From assembly GCA_022841345.1 (NCBI GenBank), contig JALHRR010000018.1:1-64000 (forward strand): a stretch of DNA of 64,000 nucleotides, given 5' to 3'. The position numbers and the translations under genes were made by a program. This document shows, piece by piece, positions 38,270 through 47,485 of the stretch. Source of the stretch: Saprospiraceae bacterium. Its GTDB lineage: Bacteria > Bacteroidota > Bacteroidia > Chitinophagales > Saprospiraceae. Positions within the stretch are counted from its first letter, which is position 1; every line of letters begins with the position of its first letter. The notes beneath the pieces were generated by a model. It saw nothing but the letters and a program-made list of their open reading frames with translations, did no database searches and was not told the origin of the DNA.

Positions 38270-39874
38270 TTGATAAAAACAGATATCCTAGTCATTGGAT
38301 CCGGAGTTGCCGGACTCACTTTCTGCATCAAAATGGCCACTAAAAGGCCTAATCTTAAGATTACGCTGCTCACAAAATCCAATCTGGAAGAAAGTAATAC
38401 TAAGTATGCACAGGGCGGAGTGGCAGCTGTGTGGAATCTCTCGGTGGATTCTTACCAAAAACACATCAACGACACCCTGGATGCAGGTGACGGTTTGTGT
38501 AATCCCAAAGTAGTCAATTTTGTCATCAAAGAAGGACCTTTAAGAGTCAAGGAATTGATTGACTGGGGAACCAGATTTGACAAAACTACCATGGAAACCG
38601 ATTATGATCTGGGCAGAGAAGGAGGTCACTCTGAAAACAGAATCCTGCATTATAAAGATCTGACAGGCTGGGAAATCCAGAGAGCTTTAATTCAAAGGGC
38701 TAAATCCTTTGCAAATGTGGAAATCCTGGAGAATTATTTCGTGATTGATCTGCTGACTCAGCATCACCTGGGGTATACAGTCACGAGAGTAACTCCTGGT
38801 ATTACATGCTATGGTGCTTACATCCTTGATAAAGCTACCAGTGAAATAGAAACATGTCTTGCCCGTATCACAGTCCTGGCATCAGGAGGAGCAGGTCAGG
38901 TTTATAAAAATACAACTAATCCTACAGTGGCTACCGGTGATGGCATTGCTATGGTCTACCGGGCAAAAGGAAGAGTTGAGAACATGGAGTTTGTTCAGTT
39001 TCATCCCACAGCCTTATTCAATCCAAAGGGCGAAAATCCTGATTTTCTGATTTCAGAAGCAGTTCGCGGAGAAGGTGCTATACTGAAAACGCAGGATGGA
39101 AAGGAATTCATGGATGGATACGATCCGAGACAATCACTGGCGCCCAGAGATATTGTAGCAAGGGCGATAGATAATGAGATGAAAAAACTGGGTCATGATT
39201 TTGTGTATCTGGATGGACGGAATATTCCGGCAGATGAATTCAAAAAACATTTCCCAACCATTTATGATAAATGCATGAGTCTGGGTATCGATCCACTGAG
39301 TGAGATGATTCCGGTAGTTCCTGCCTGTCATTATATGTGCGGAGGTGTGAAAATCAATGAGATAGGTCAAAGTTCCATTCTGAATCTCTATGCATGTGGA
39401 GAGTGTACCAGCTCCGGTCTTCATGGAGCGAACCGCCTTGCATCTAATTCCTTGCTTGAAGCTATGGTGTATGCACACAGAATCCATCTGGACGTTCTGA
39501 AAAATATCGATGGCGTTAGCTTTGCTAAAAACATTCCTGACTGGGATGCTACAGGAAGCACAGATCCCAAGGAAATGGTATTGATCACTCAATCCCTCAA
39601 GGAGCTCAAAGAGGTGATGAGTAGCTATGTCGGAATTGTTCGTTCCAATGTGCGTCTTCAAAGGGCTTATGACAGACTGTATCTGCTGTATAAGGAGACG
39701 GAAGAACTATATATGTCTACCACCATTTCTCCCCAATTATGTGAACTTCGTAATTTGCTGACTATCGCTTATCTCGTCACCAAGTCTGCTATGACAAGAC
39801 AAGAGAGCAGAGGTCTGCACTACACAACTGATTATCCGGAGAAGAATGACTTTATAGAGAATTCGATTATGTAA
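38270..39874 (+). CDS. nadB: L-aspartate oxidase
   Basis: 534 residues. FAD enzyme of de novo NAD synthesis, making iminoaspartate. The start is TTG 38270, immediately giving MIKTDILVIGSGVAGL with the FAD loop; no ATG lies close enough. LGREGGHSENRILHYKD, FVQFHPTAL, EAVRGEGA, YMCGGVKIN and GLHGANRLASNSLLEA are diagnostic and separate it from succinate dehydrogenase. Full length. nadA and nadC are not in the window. Confidence 0.93.
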   Translation: MIKTDILVIGSGVAGLTFCIKMATKRPNLKITLLTKSNLEESNTKYAQGGVAAVWNLSVDSYQKHINDTLDAGDGLCNPKVVNFVIKEGPLRVKELIDWGTRFDKTTMETDYDLGREGGHSENRILHYKDLTGWEIQRALIQRAKSFANVEILENYFVIDLLTQHHLGYTVTRVTPGITCYGAYILDKATSEIETCLARITVLASGGAGQVYKNTTNPTVATGDGIAMVYRAKGRVENMEFVQFHPTALFNPKGENPDFLISEAVRGEGAILKTQDGKEFMDGYDPRQSLAPRDIVARAIDNEMKKLGHDFVYLDGRNIPADEFKKHFPTIYDKCMSLGIDPLSEMIPVVPACHYMCGGVKINEIGQSSILNLYACGECTSSGLHGANRLASNSLLEAMVYAHRIHLDVLKNIDGVSFAKNIPDWDATGSTDPKEMVLITQSLKELKEVMSSYVGIVRSNVRLQRAYDRLYLLYKETEELYMSTTISPQLCELRNLLTIAYLVTKSAMTRQESRGLHYTTDYPEKNDFIENSIM

Positions 39875-40019
39875 GCACAAAATATTTCTGAACTTGCTCT
39901 TCAAATAAGCGAACCATAAGATAACTCGTTCCTGGAAATCTATCCTCGAAGTAAAACATTGAATTCCTATAAAAATTCATATATATCTGTGCTTAAGTTT
40001 TTGTTTTTTCGTGTTTTCA
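39875..40019. other. Gap before repeat B
   Basis: No gene or signal recognised; AT-rich. Confidence 0.4.
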
Positions 40020-40318
40020 AAGCTTCTTTTCTTTTGGCTTGATCCAAAAGAAACAAAAGATCAAGGCTGTTTAAAATTTCCTTGTTTTCTACGCTGCTCT
40101 TCACACTGCGCATGCAAAGCCGCTCGCTTATAGTATTTTAACTTTAAAACTGGGAATGGATCCTAAATTTATTTGGAAGAAGATCGAAGCCTATCCTTTT
40201 GCTCGACTTCTGTGCCTGCTTGCTTGTCGTCAAATTCTGCCTGACAACTGTGTTTCGAGCAGCTTGAAAAGCTACAGAAATTTAAAAAGGCCGGGTATAA
40301 CAGCCAAACAGCCGAAGA
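40020..40318 (+). repeat. Dispersed intergenic repeat B, copy 1
   Basis: Shares long blocks with 61220-61594: the hairpin TTTTGG-CTTGAT-CCAAAA with downstream ATCAAG, GCGCATGCAAAGCCGCTCGCT, the word TTCTGTGCCTGCTTGCTTG, GACAACTGTGTT, AGCAGCTTGAAAA and AAAGGCCGG. This copy lacks about 80 bp present in the other. Reading frames inside it are not conserved between copies, so it is not treated as coding. The sequence to 40508 has further short palindromes (AACTCC/GGAGTT, CCCCG/CGGGG). Confidence 0.85.
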
Positions 40319-40508
40319 GAAGAGGAAGCTTACTTTTTGGAATGGCCTTGTTTCGTGGCACACAAACTCCGTATGGAGTTTAACGTGAATAACCCCGTGC
40401 AAGTGCAACGCAGCTCGGGGTAGAAATGACCGATTTCACGAACTCCGAAGGTGTTCAACTTAATGCCTCCTCATGAAATATTCAGTTTCAATAATTGGCG
40501 TGCAGAAA

Positions 40509-40985
40509 TCATTCTTCTTCCTTCCGTAACACCCTTGCAATAACTTCCGACTCAAAGCCTCTGCTGAGCGCAAAAGTGTACAATTTCTGCCTCTCAGGAA
40601 AAGTAAGTTTTTCTACAGGTTTGTGAATCTTACCTGAGATCACTTTCTGCAGTGCCTGAATGTATTCTTCTTCCTTTATTTCATGCAGGGCTTTTCTTAC
40701 ACAGTAATCAGAAATGCCTTTTGCTTTCAGATGATGTTTGATTTTGATTTTACCCCATCGGTTGATTCGCAATTTACCGGTGGCGAAAGCTATTGAATAA
40801 CGTTCCTCATTGATAAATCCTTCAGAGATTAAAGCTGCAATAACCTCTTCGGCATCATCTCCCCACATTCCTCCATCCTGTAATTTTTGTCTCACATCCT
40901 GCTGACAATGCTCATCAAGGGCACAATACTTTTGCATAGCCTTGAGCGCATCTGATATCAGGTAATATTTGACTTTGCTTTTCAT
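40509..40985 (-). CDS. recX: Regulatory protein RecX
   Basis: 158 residues from ATG 40985; a longer frame from 41042 would overlap the upstream gene. RecX binds RecA filaments and modulates recombination. All-helical three-repeat pattern with LISDALKAMQKYCALDEHC, GFINEERYSIAFATGKLRINRWGKIKIKHHLKAKGI and RGFESEVIARVL. It starts 5 bp after the HAD gene, so they are co-transcribed. recA is not in the window. Confidence 0.88.
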   Translation of the reverse strand: MKSKVKYYLISDALKAMQKYCALDEHCQQDVRQKLQDGGMWGDDAEEVIAALISEGFINEERYSIAFATGKLRINRWGKIKIKHHLKAKGISDYCVRKALHEIKEEEYIQALQKVISGKIHKPVEKLTFPERQKLYTFALSRGFESEVIARVLRKEEE

Positions 40986-40990
40986 TTCAC

Positions 40991-41608
40991 CTATAGAAAA
41001 TCTATCATTGTCCGGCTGATATGCTGATCCGGTGAGTGCCATCGTGAGTGTAATCCGGCCTTTGCAGCTCCTTCAATATGCATTTTCCCATCGTCTACAA
41101 ATATAGTCTCCTCTGGTATAATTCCGGCATCCTGTATGACAAACTCAAAAGCAGCCATATCAGGCTTCCGGTAGCCAATCTGATGAGAGTACCAGATCTT
41201 CTCAAACATTTTTTCAAATGATTGAAATGCATCATTGCCCATTTTATCTTTCACACATCCAATATGTATTTCATTGGTATTGCTGAATAAATACAGTTTA
41301 TGTCTTTTGCTCAATGTCTCCAAAAATGAGATGGTTGTATTGGGAATCACAAGTAAAATGGCATTCCAGGCTTGCAGAAAATCCTGATCCGAAAAAGACT
41401 GCTTACTCTCCTTTTTCAACAATTCAATAAACTCAGAAGTATTGATTTTCCCTATTTCAAAATCCCTGAAAAAAGCCGGCATCTCCTGATGATAAGCATC
41501 GTAAGGAATTTTCAAAAGACTGGTCATTGCCTGAGCAGATGCTTCCAGATCCAGCGGCAGTATCACATTCCCAAAATCAAAAATGATATTTTTTATGTCA
41601 GCTCTCAT
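40991..41608 (-). CDS. HAD-like phosphatase (YihX-type)
   Basis: 206 residues from ATG 41608; longer frames run into the tRNA. The first HAD motif reads FDFGNVILPLD: the nucleophilic Asp is present, while the +2 position is Gly, as in YihX-type sugar phosphatases. LFSNTNEIH is motif II, the Lys in GYRKPD motif III and FVDDGKMHIEGA motif IV. Substrate probably a sugar phosphate or small phosphoester, by family. It sits 35 bp downstream of a tRNA terminator and 5 bp before recX. Confidence 0.85.
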   Translation of the reverse strand: MRADIKNIIFDFGNVILPLDLEASAQAMTSLLKIPYDAYHQEMPAFFRDFEIGKINTSEFIELLKKESKQSFSDQDFLQAWNAILLVIPNTTISFLETLSKRHKLYLFSNTNEIHIGCVKDKMGNDAFQSFEKMFEKIWYSHQIGYRKPDMAAFEFVIQDAGIIPEETIFVDDGKMHIEGAAKAGLHSRWHSPDQHISRTMIDFL

Positions 41609-41642
41609 AAAACGGATTAGACGGAAAGGTAAGTATTCTAAA

Positions 41643-41670
41643 GAAAAAAGCCACCCGTTATGGATGGCTT
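41643..41670 (-). terminator. Terminator of the tRNA(CAU) gene
   Basis: Minus strand: AAGCCATCC/GGGTGGCTT hairpin with one mismatch and a TTTTTT run, 8 bp after the tRNA 3' end. Confidence 0.7.
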
Positions 41671-41677
41671 CTTTTGT

Positions 41678-41754
41678 TGGTGGGCCCACCAGGGCTTGAA
41701 CCTGGGACCACCTGATTATGAGTCAGGTGCTCTAACCAACTGAGCTATAGGCCC
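41678..41754 (-). tRNA. tRNA-Ile2 (anticodon CAU), possibly tRNA-Met
   Basis: 77 nt with encoded CCA: acceptor GGGCCTA/TGGGCCC, D-arm AGCTCAGTTGGTTAGAGC, anticodon stem CCTGA/TCAGG with loop CTCATAA, T-arm CCAGG/CCTGG with GTTCAAG. The CAU anticodon is shared by Met and lysidine-modified Ile2; the stem context GACTCATAATC and GGGCCTA acceptor favour Ile2. Confidence 0.9.
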
Positions 41755-42027
41755 GATTAGGGTGTGGGTGTGTGAGTGGGTGAGAGTGTGCTGTGAGTGG
41801 GTCACGGGCTAAAGCCCGCGGTAAGCGAAGAGTTTGGAGAACCATGGCTTTTCACTTGAGGATGCAAAAATACTATTTTGTGTAATGAGAAGACTAACAT
41901 TTTGTCTGAAAAATAATCTTTGACAGGAAATCAGTGGGGATTAAAATATATCCTATTGATCTACAGGCGCTTAGCGCGAGTTAAAATTGTCAATTTGTAT
42001 AAAGTGACGAATATCATCCTCGTGGAA
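41755..42027. other. Gap between tRNA and trhO
   Basis: No gene. GT-rich simple sequence at 41761-41800 is followed by palindrome CGGGCT-AA-AGCCCG (about 41808-41821). A -7-like TATTTTTG on the minus strand (41872-41865) may serve the tRNA. Confidence 0.4.
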
Positions 42028-42060
42028 TTGTCCTGTTTTCAATGGAGAATGCTACTTTTG
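42028..42060 (+). promoter_or_regulatory. Promoter of trhO
   Basis: TTG at 42028-42030, 22-bp spacer, TACTTTTG at 42053-42060 matching TAnnTTTG. Confidence 0.6.
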
Positions 42061-42094
42061 CGTCGATTTTATCAGTAGGCTGGTAACCGCAAGT

Positions 42095-43177
42095 ATGCAC
42101 CTTGCTATTGTTAACACGTACTTTTTCTACATCATGAGACTATATAACCGAATCAACGGCGAGGAACTCAAGCGCCGGATGAAAGAAAGCGATGAGCAAA
42201 GAACAACGCTTTCTTTTTACAAATACTACAAAATTCTCAATCCTAATTTCTTCAGAGATCACCTCTACATTACCCTCGATCAGGTAGGTGTTTTGGGTCG
42301 AATCTATGTGGCCAATGAAGGGATCAACGGACAGATTTCTGTTCCCACTCAAAACCTGGATGCTCTGAGAACTGCATTGGAAACCGTTGATTTCCTGCAG
42401 AAATTAAGACTCAATATTGCCATAGAAGACGACGGAAAATCATTCTTCAAACTTAAAATTCTTGTCAGAGAGAAGATTGTTGCAGATGGTCTGGAAGACG
42501 ACACATTTGATGTAACGGATAGAGGTACGCATGTCAATGCCCGCCAATTCAATGAATTAGCGCAGGACCCTGAGACTATACTGGTCGACATGCGCAATCA
42601 CTATGAAAGTGAAGTGGGTCATTTTGCAAATGCTATCACACCGGATGTTGAGACATTCAGAGAGTCGCTTCCTATCATATCAGATATGCTTTCTGAGAAT
42701 AAGGAAAAGAAAATCCTGATGTATTGCACCGGCGGTATCCGCTGCGAGAAAGCATCTGCTTATATGAAGCACAAAGGTTTCCAAAATGTGTTTCAACTGG
42801 ATGGCGGCATCATAGAATATGCCCGTCAGGTCAATGAGCAGAATCTCGAAAATAAATTCATCGGTAAAAACTTTGTATTTGATGAGCGACTTGGAGAACG
42901 AATCAGCCATGAAGTCATAGCCCATTGTCATCAATGTGGCAACACCTGTGATACCCATGTAAATTGTGCCAATGACGCCTGCCATCTGCTCTTCATCCAA
43001 TGTTCAGATTGCAGCTCCAAATACGAAGCCTGCTGCTCGGATGATTGCCGCGACTTCATTCAGCTACCGGAAGAAGATCGTGTGGAGTTGCGCAAAAGCC
43101 GTGTTTTCAACGGCACCAAGTTTGGCAAAAACAGGTACAAAGCATATAGAAAGTCGGAGGGAGAGGCATTGGTGTGA
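42095..43177 (+). CDS. trhO: tRNA uridine(34) hydroxylase, rhodanese-related
   Basis: 360 residues (ATG 42095; ATG 42134 possible and giving the usual family start). TrhO (YceA) hydroxylates U34 of certain tRNAs independently of oxygen-requiring prephenate routes. An N-terminal acylphosphatase-like domain contains VANEGINGQIS; the rhodanese domain has catalytic Cys211 in CTGGIRCEKAS. The C-terminus is Cys-rich (HCHQCGNTCDTHVNC, CCSDDC), probably metal binding, as in longer family members. A promoter lies 35 bp upstream. Likely monocistronic. Confidence 0.92.
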   Translation: MHLAIVNTYFFYIMRLYNRINGEELKRRMKESDEQRTTLSFYKYYKILNPNFFRDHLYITLDQVGVLGRIYVANEGINGQISVPTQNLDALRTALETVDFLQKLRLNIAIEDDGKSFFKLKILVREKIVADGLEDDTFDVTDRGTHVNARQFNELAQDPETILVDMRNHYESEVGHFANAITPDVETFRESLPIISDMLSENKEKKILMYCTGGIRCEKASAYMKHKGFQNVFQLDGGIIEYARQVNEQNLENKFIGKNFVFDERLGERISHEVIAHCHQCGNTCDTHVNCANDACHLLFIQCSDCSSKYEACCSDDCRDFIQLPEEDRVELRKSRVFNGTKFGKNRYKAYRKSEGEALV

Positions 43178-43207
43178 GGGCTGTGAAGTGGCTATAGTTG
43201 TAGCACG

Positions 43208-43643
43208 GGTGACGTCTTGCGGCGCTGCGCTTGCAAGGTGACATCCTTAGGCTACGCCAAATGGTGAGGTCGAGGTTCGTCCCTCACTATGCCCCAGGCA
43301 TCTTTGCCATCTTCGATGTCAAAGGTGACGGCCCCACAAAAGCAACATTTTTGGACTCAAATTCAGTCTACAGCCACCATTTTGCCTGAGGCAAAATAAA
43401 AGCGCTATTTGAAAATCCTCCTCTCTACTTGCGTCTAGTAAATTTGCCTCAGGCAAAATGGCCACCAGAACGTCACCTCATATTATTTTTAAAGGCTCAG
43501 CCTTTAAAAATAATTTGAGACGTCACCTTTTTATTGCATAGCAATGAAAAGACGTCCCCCCGGCCAGGCGCAGCCGTGCCGGGGCGTCACACTTTTTTGG
43601 CAGCGCCTCCTCTATAAAAGACCTGCTGTCCCAGGGTGTCACT
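43208..43643. repeat. Hairpin-array repeat A, copy 2 (two halves facing each other)
   Basis: Left half, plus sense: delimiters GGTGACGTC 43208, GGTGACATC 43237, GGTGAGGTC 43263, GGTGACGGC 43324. Right half, minus sense: delimiters ending at 43643, 43590, 43559, 43527 and 43477. Spacers in the right half are palindromes filling the whole interval: 43478-43518 (18 of 19 pairs, loop TCA), 43528-43550 (9 of 10, loop ATA), 43558-43584 (10 of 12, loop GCA). In the middle 43377-43395 and 43443-43461 form a 19-bp inverted repeat, each arm holding TTTGCC-TGA/TCA-GGCAAA. The halves face the 3' ends of trhO and the DUF4153 gene respectively. No gene in 43178-43684. Confidence 0.85.
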
Positions 43644-43684
43644 CGCGAGTGGTAGCGCCTATACCACTACACCTCTGCAACTTC

Positions 43685-45514
43685 TCAATACATAAAATAC
43701 CCATTCAGAAAATCAATCTCAGCTTTCCCATCTCTGAAACTTCCTTCTAAAAACGAAATAGAAATTTTTACATCTTCACCATCGATAGTCTTACCCGTCC
43801 AGGTTTGCATGTCCTTTTCAAGCGTATATTTATCCACAGCATCTCTGTTCATTTGTCCGCTCAATTCTTCCAAGGATATTTCTGCCCAGGGGAGATTGTC
43901 CCTTTTGACAATTAACTGATTATTATCTATTGAGAATGAAAGAGCAATTTTTCTGGTACTGTCAGTAAACACCTGCATCGTATTGGAGCGATTCCGGATA
44001 TTATTTGACTGAAATTGTACAATAGAATCGTAGCCTTTTATATCAAAAGCAAACTCTGAAATCTGATGAGATGCATTCATGCTAAAACGATTGTCGAAAT
44101 CAGCCATTTCCACAGGATTACCCATTCCAAAGTCAACTGCAGTGCATTGTCCCAAATGTTGCATGATAGTATAAGTTGAAAAATTACGGTCCGTTTTTTC
44201 TTTTTCCTGCATTAAGGCGTAGCAAGAATCTGGAACAAATTCCTCAATCACACTCAGGCCGTGTAAAGATAATGCATCGGAGAAAGCAGTTGAAAGTTCA
44301 GATAATTGTTCATTCTTTATTTGCAAGGGCACTGATTTTTCAGGAAGTCTTTCAAGAGGTGGCTCCATGTTTGATAATGCTTCTCTGATATGGTTTTTTC
44401 TATACTTTTTATCCAAATCAAAAGCACTCCAGGGGCTGAATAATACCCATAATGTAAATGCCAGAAAGCTCAGTGGAAACCAAATCAAAGTTTTTCGCCT
44501 GATGAATACCTGATAAGCAGTAGTCAGCAAAAGCCAGATTCCGATGCTCAAAACCACAACTCTGTTGAATGTCAATCCATGCTGACTTATCCGCATACCG
44601 ATGCTCATCAATTGAATGATGGTGAGCGGGAGCAATGCAGGAAACAACCATTGACGGGTGAGCCGAACAAATGTCTGACGCTCATCTTTCAATGGATGGC
44701 AGATGATGTAAGTCACTATTGTTAAAGCCGCAGCCGAAAATACGAGGTATGTAACCCAGCCCCTCGGCCATTCACCCAACAGCAACATCCTGACACCGTA
44801 AGCATATAAAATTCCCACGTAAAGTACGGATAAGGGAAGAAATACAAAAACAACTATTGGTTTTATGAATGAAGGTGCCGGGCCGGTTTCATCCTCCATT
44901 TTTTGATCCGGAACAATGGCTACAAAAAGTAAGACAAACAGCGCCACAAGACAGACAATGGCTACATCTTCATAAGTAAAACCGGGATTTTCGATTTGAA
45001 ATAAATTGACCAGTGCTGCTCTTGCCAGAGATAAGGCAATGCAAAGAACCAATGCATATAGTCCGGCCACCACTACTGATGTGATCAGATTCTTCAAATA
45101 AACCCAATAGGCACTTTCTCCTTTCCAGTAACGGATAGGAGCTGCAAGTGCAATTAAAATGCCTGTGACTATCCATCCGGCAAAGTGATATGCGAGTATT
45201 TCTGTATGCTGCGGGATTTCCCAAATTTGCCAGGCAGCCAATCCTGTCAAAACCATCACCAGCAGCCATGAAATCCATTGTATTTTACCTGATACTCTTT
45301 GCCAGTATCCTGCACTATAAACCAGCGGCAATGAAATGAATCCGCAAAGCATTATTTTTAAATATACATTCTTTGATGCATAGTCCTGGTAATCAATGTC
45401 AATATACTTCAGAATGATGGCAGACTGCAAAAATGAAACTATCAGCAGTATCGGATATTTCTTAAATGAGCCGATAATGGCGCTGCTGATTCTTTGGTAG
45501 GAAATCCTTTTCAT
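43685..45514 (-). CDS. DUF4153 multi-pass membrane protein
   Basis: 609 residues: about ten membrane helices in the first 390 residues and a soluble C-terminal domain of about 210 residues. The helix pattern with LLLGEWPRGWVTYLVFS matches DUF4153. Function unknown in the family. Upstream lies a full promoter. The soluble tail has no motif I know. Its 3' end points into the repeat A array. Confidence 0.82.
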   Translation of the reverse strand: MKRISYQRISSAIIGSFKKYPILLIVSFLQSAIILKYIDIDYQDYASKNVYLKIMLCGFISLPLVYSAGYWQRVSGKIQWISWLLVMVLTGLAAWQIWEIPQHTEILAYHFAGWIVTGILIALAAPIRYWKGESAYWVYLKNLITSVVVAGLYALVLCIALSLARAALVNLFQIENPGFTYEDVAIVCLVALFVLLFVAIVPDQKMEDETGPAPSFIKPIVVFVFLPLSVLYVGILYAYGVRMLLLGEWPRGWVTYLVFSAAALTIVTYIICHPLKDERQTFVRLTRQWLFPALLPLTIIQLMSIGMRISQHGLTFNRVVVLSIGIWLLLTTAYQVFIRRKTLIWFPLSFLAFTLWVLFSPWSAFDLDKKYRKNHIREALSNMEPPLERLPEKSVPLQIKNEQLSELSTAFSDALSLHGLSVIEEFVPDSCYALMQEKEKTDRNFSTYTIMQHLGQCTAVDFGMGNPVEMADFDNRFSMNASHQISEFAFDIKGYDSIVQFQSNNIRNRSNTMQVFTDSTRKIALSFSIDNNQLIVKRDNLPWAEISLEELSGQMNRDAVDKYTLEKDMQTWTGKTIDGEDVKISISFLEGSFRDGKAEIDFLNGYFMY

Positions 45515-45535
45515 TTTGCTTCATTTTGTTGTAAA

Positions 45536-45570
45536 CAAAGCTACAGAAAAGAGCAACATGAATTATCAAA
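45536..45570 (-). promoter_or_regulatory. Promoter of the DUF4153 gene
   Basis: Minus strand TTTG (45570-45567), 23-bp spacer, TAGCTTTG (45543-45536). Confidence 0.55.
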
Positions 45571-45673
45571 GAAAATGAAATTGGACTCAATTAACAAGTT
45601 TACATAACCATTTGAAATATGGATAACTTTATTCTTACTTTATATTTGTTTTCACTGTTTTTAAATAAGATGC

Positions 45674-47128
45674 ATGTTGAGCTCAAACTATTTCATTTAT
45701 AAAACCCTTCCGCTCATGTTCTGTCTCTTTGGGTGGTCATGTAAATCACCTCAATTTGCTATAACTGCTCAATTTGATGCAGTCATGCCTTTTCATGAAG
45801 GTGTCGCCCCTGCAAAAAAGTATGATTTATGGGGCTTTATAGACACAAATGGAATCTGGGTGATCCAACCACAATTTAAAGAGATAATTAAAACAGATAA
45901 AGCAAAGGTTTTAATGGTTTTGGAAAATGGAGATCATGCTGAAGTCATTAAGAATAAAGCAAGTGGCGCATGGGAAATCCAAACAGCTGAATTTAATAAA
46001 ATTGAAATTCAATCTTCCTACGGCCCACGCTACATTGAGAAGCAGGGTGGTTTTTATGTTATAATTGATAAAACTGGTTCTCCGATTTCTCCTGAATACA
46101 ATTCTATCCAGTATGCAGGAGAAGATGTATTTGTAGGACAAAAAAATTATGAAGGACAACATCTTATTCACGCTGATGGCAGGATTTTGACACCTTTTTA
46201 TGATGAAATTGATACTATCATTCAGTATGGGCGAATCCGCTTCAGAAAAGATAGAAAATATGGTTTACTCGATCCAGGCGGAAAGGTAATACTGGAGCCC
46301 TGTATGTGGCTTCTTGAAATTGCAGGTTATAATATTGCATGTACCATGGGAGGTAAGTTAGTATTACACACAGACCAATTAGAAAAACTCTCCGACTGGG
46401 AATTCGATCGAATTCAATATTTATCTGCGGACAGATGGATTGGGGTAAACTCAGATACAGGCTTAGGCACAATCTGTGATCTTGAAGGGAATCAGCTGGT
46501 AAAGGATGTTTTTGTTAGCAACGGTGAAATGAAATTCGGCAAACTTCCGGCCAAAAATAAGAATGAAAAATGGGGATATCTCGACCACAATGGAGAAGAG
46601 GTGATACCATTTGAATATGGTTATACAACAACTTTTATGTCTAATGGTGCTGCAATCTTCGAAATGAAGGATCCCATAAAAGGATGGTTTAAAGGTGTTT
46701 TGGATACTACAAATACAATTTTATTACCCGCGGATGAATATGACGAAATCCTTTTTCATGATGACGGAATTTATACCATCGTTCAGGATAAAAAATTTCA
46801 ATTATTTAATGAAAAATTTGAGCCTTTAACCGGAAAATTCCGTCGTCCGGTAGAGTACTCCGGAAACGGCGTGTACATTGTTTATAAATTCAAAACAAAG
46901 CTTGAGTTTGAAAGCTCCAACTGGTATACTGGCAGAAAAGGTGGGTTGAAAATATCAAAAGAAGGTTTTGTAAAAGGAATATATTCTCTGGATGGTCAAT
47001 TACTTGTTTCTGCTTCTGATTATAGTGAAGACGACAATCTACCACAATGCAAAGAAGGTTTTGTGGCAGCAAAAAGTGGAAAACGCTGGGGATTTGTGAA
47101 ATGTACTACTCACAAATCCCCGGACTGA
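45674..47128 (+). CDS. WG-repeat protein, exported
   Basis: 484 residues with a hydrophobic N-terminus followed by GWSCKSP, perhaps a weak lipobox. At least six WG-type repeats (WGFIDTNGIWVIQPQF, YGLLDPGGKVILEP, WGYLDHNGEEVIPFEY, and the final WGFVK) give a beta-propeller or beta-sheet array. Such proteins are common in Bacteroidota, usually of unknown role in the envelope. No partner gene. Confidence 0.85.
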   Translation: MLSSNYFIYKTLPLMFCLFGWSCKSPQFAITAQFDAVMPFHEGVAPAKKYDLWGFIDTNGIWVIQPQFKEIIKTDKAKVLMVLENGDHAEVIKNKASGAWEIQTAEFNKIEIQSSYGPRYIEKQGGFYVIIDKTGSPISPEYNSIQYAGEDVFVGQKNYEGQHLIHADGRILTPFYDEIDTIIQYGRIRFRKDRKYGLLDPGGKVILEPCMWLLEIAGYNIACTMGGKLVLHTDQLEKLSDWEFDRIQYLSADRWIGVNSDTGLGTICDLEGNQLVKDVFVSNGEMKFGKLPAKNKNEKWGYLDHNGEEVIPFEYGYTTTFMSNGAAIFEMKDPIKGWFKGVLDTTNTILLPADEYDEILFHDDGIYTIVQDKKFQLFNEKFEPLTGKFRRPVEYSGNGVYIVYKFKTKLEFESSNWYTGRKGGLKISKEGFVKGIYSLDGQLLVSASDYSEDDNLPQCKEGFVAAKSGKRWGFVKCTTHKSPD

Positions 47129-47485
47129 GTTTTTAACCAACATAGCTGCTAATAGGCTGTTTGTTTTCAAATCTCCTATATAACACTTTTGCAGAACATT
47201 GATATTCAATGATTTAAAAAATTCTAAATTCTACCTTCTAAATTCTAAATTTCAGGCCCCGCCGTGTTATCTTTATCGAATGGTCCCCAAAGCTTTGGGA
47301 CGGGGACTGAAAACTGAAAACTCCTATATAACACTTTAGCACAACGCTGATATTCAATGTTTTATAAACAAGCAAAAATCAAATGATTTTCAAAACTTTA
47401 TTTAAAAAATCGACTTCTTTTCGGCTGTTCCAAATCTTAAATCTGATCCCCAAAGCTTTGGGGACTGAAACCTGAAATCTGAAAT
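47129..47485. repeat. Gap with direct repeat D and CCCCAAAGCTTTGGGG palindromes
   Basis: No gene. A 43-bp segment at about 47172-47215 (TCCTATATAACACTTT...GATATTCAATG) recurs at about 47321-47362. Palindromes CCCAAAGCTTTGGG (47286-47299) and CCCCAAAGCTTTGGGG (47448-47463) are each followed by GACTGAAA. CTGAAA and CTAAATT words are repeated in tandem. Confidence 0.7.

Noticed and set aside
40156-40383. 75-residue plus-strand reading frame
   Set aside because: It lies inside repeat B and the frame is not conserved in the second copy at 61.2-61.6 kb.
41609-41689. N-terminal extension of the HAD phosphatase
   Set aside because: It would overlap the tRNA 3' end and its terminator; ATG 41608 gives the usual family start.
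43208-43643. CRISPR array
   Set aside because: Repeated units are only 9 bp and degenerate, the intervals are palindromic and of unequal length, and no cas gene is present.
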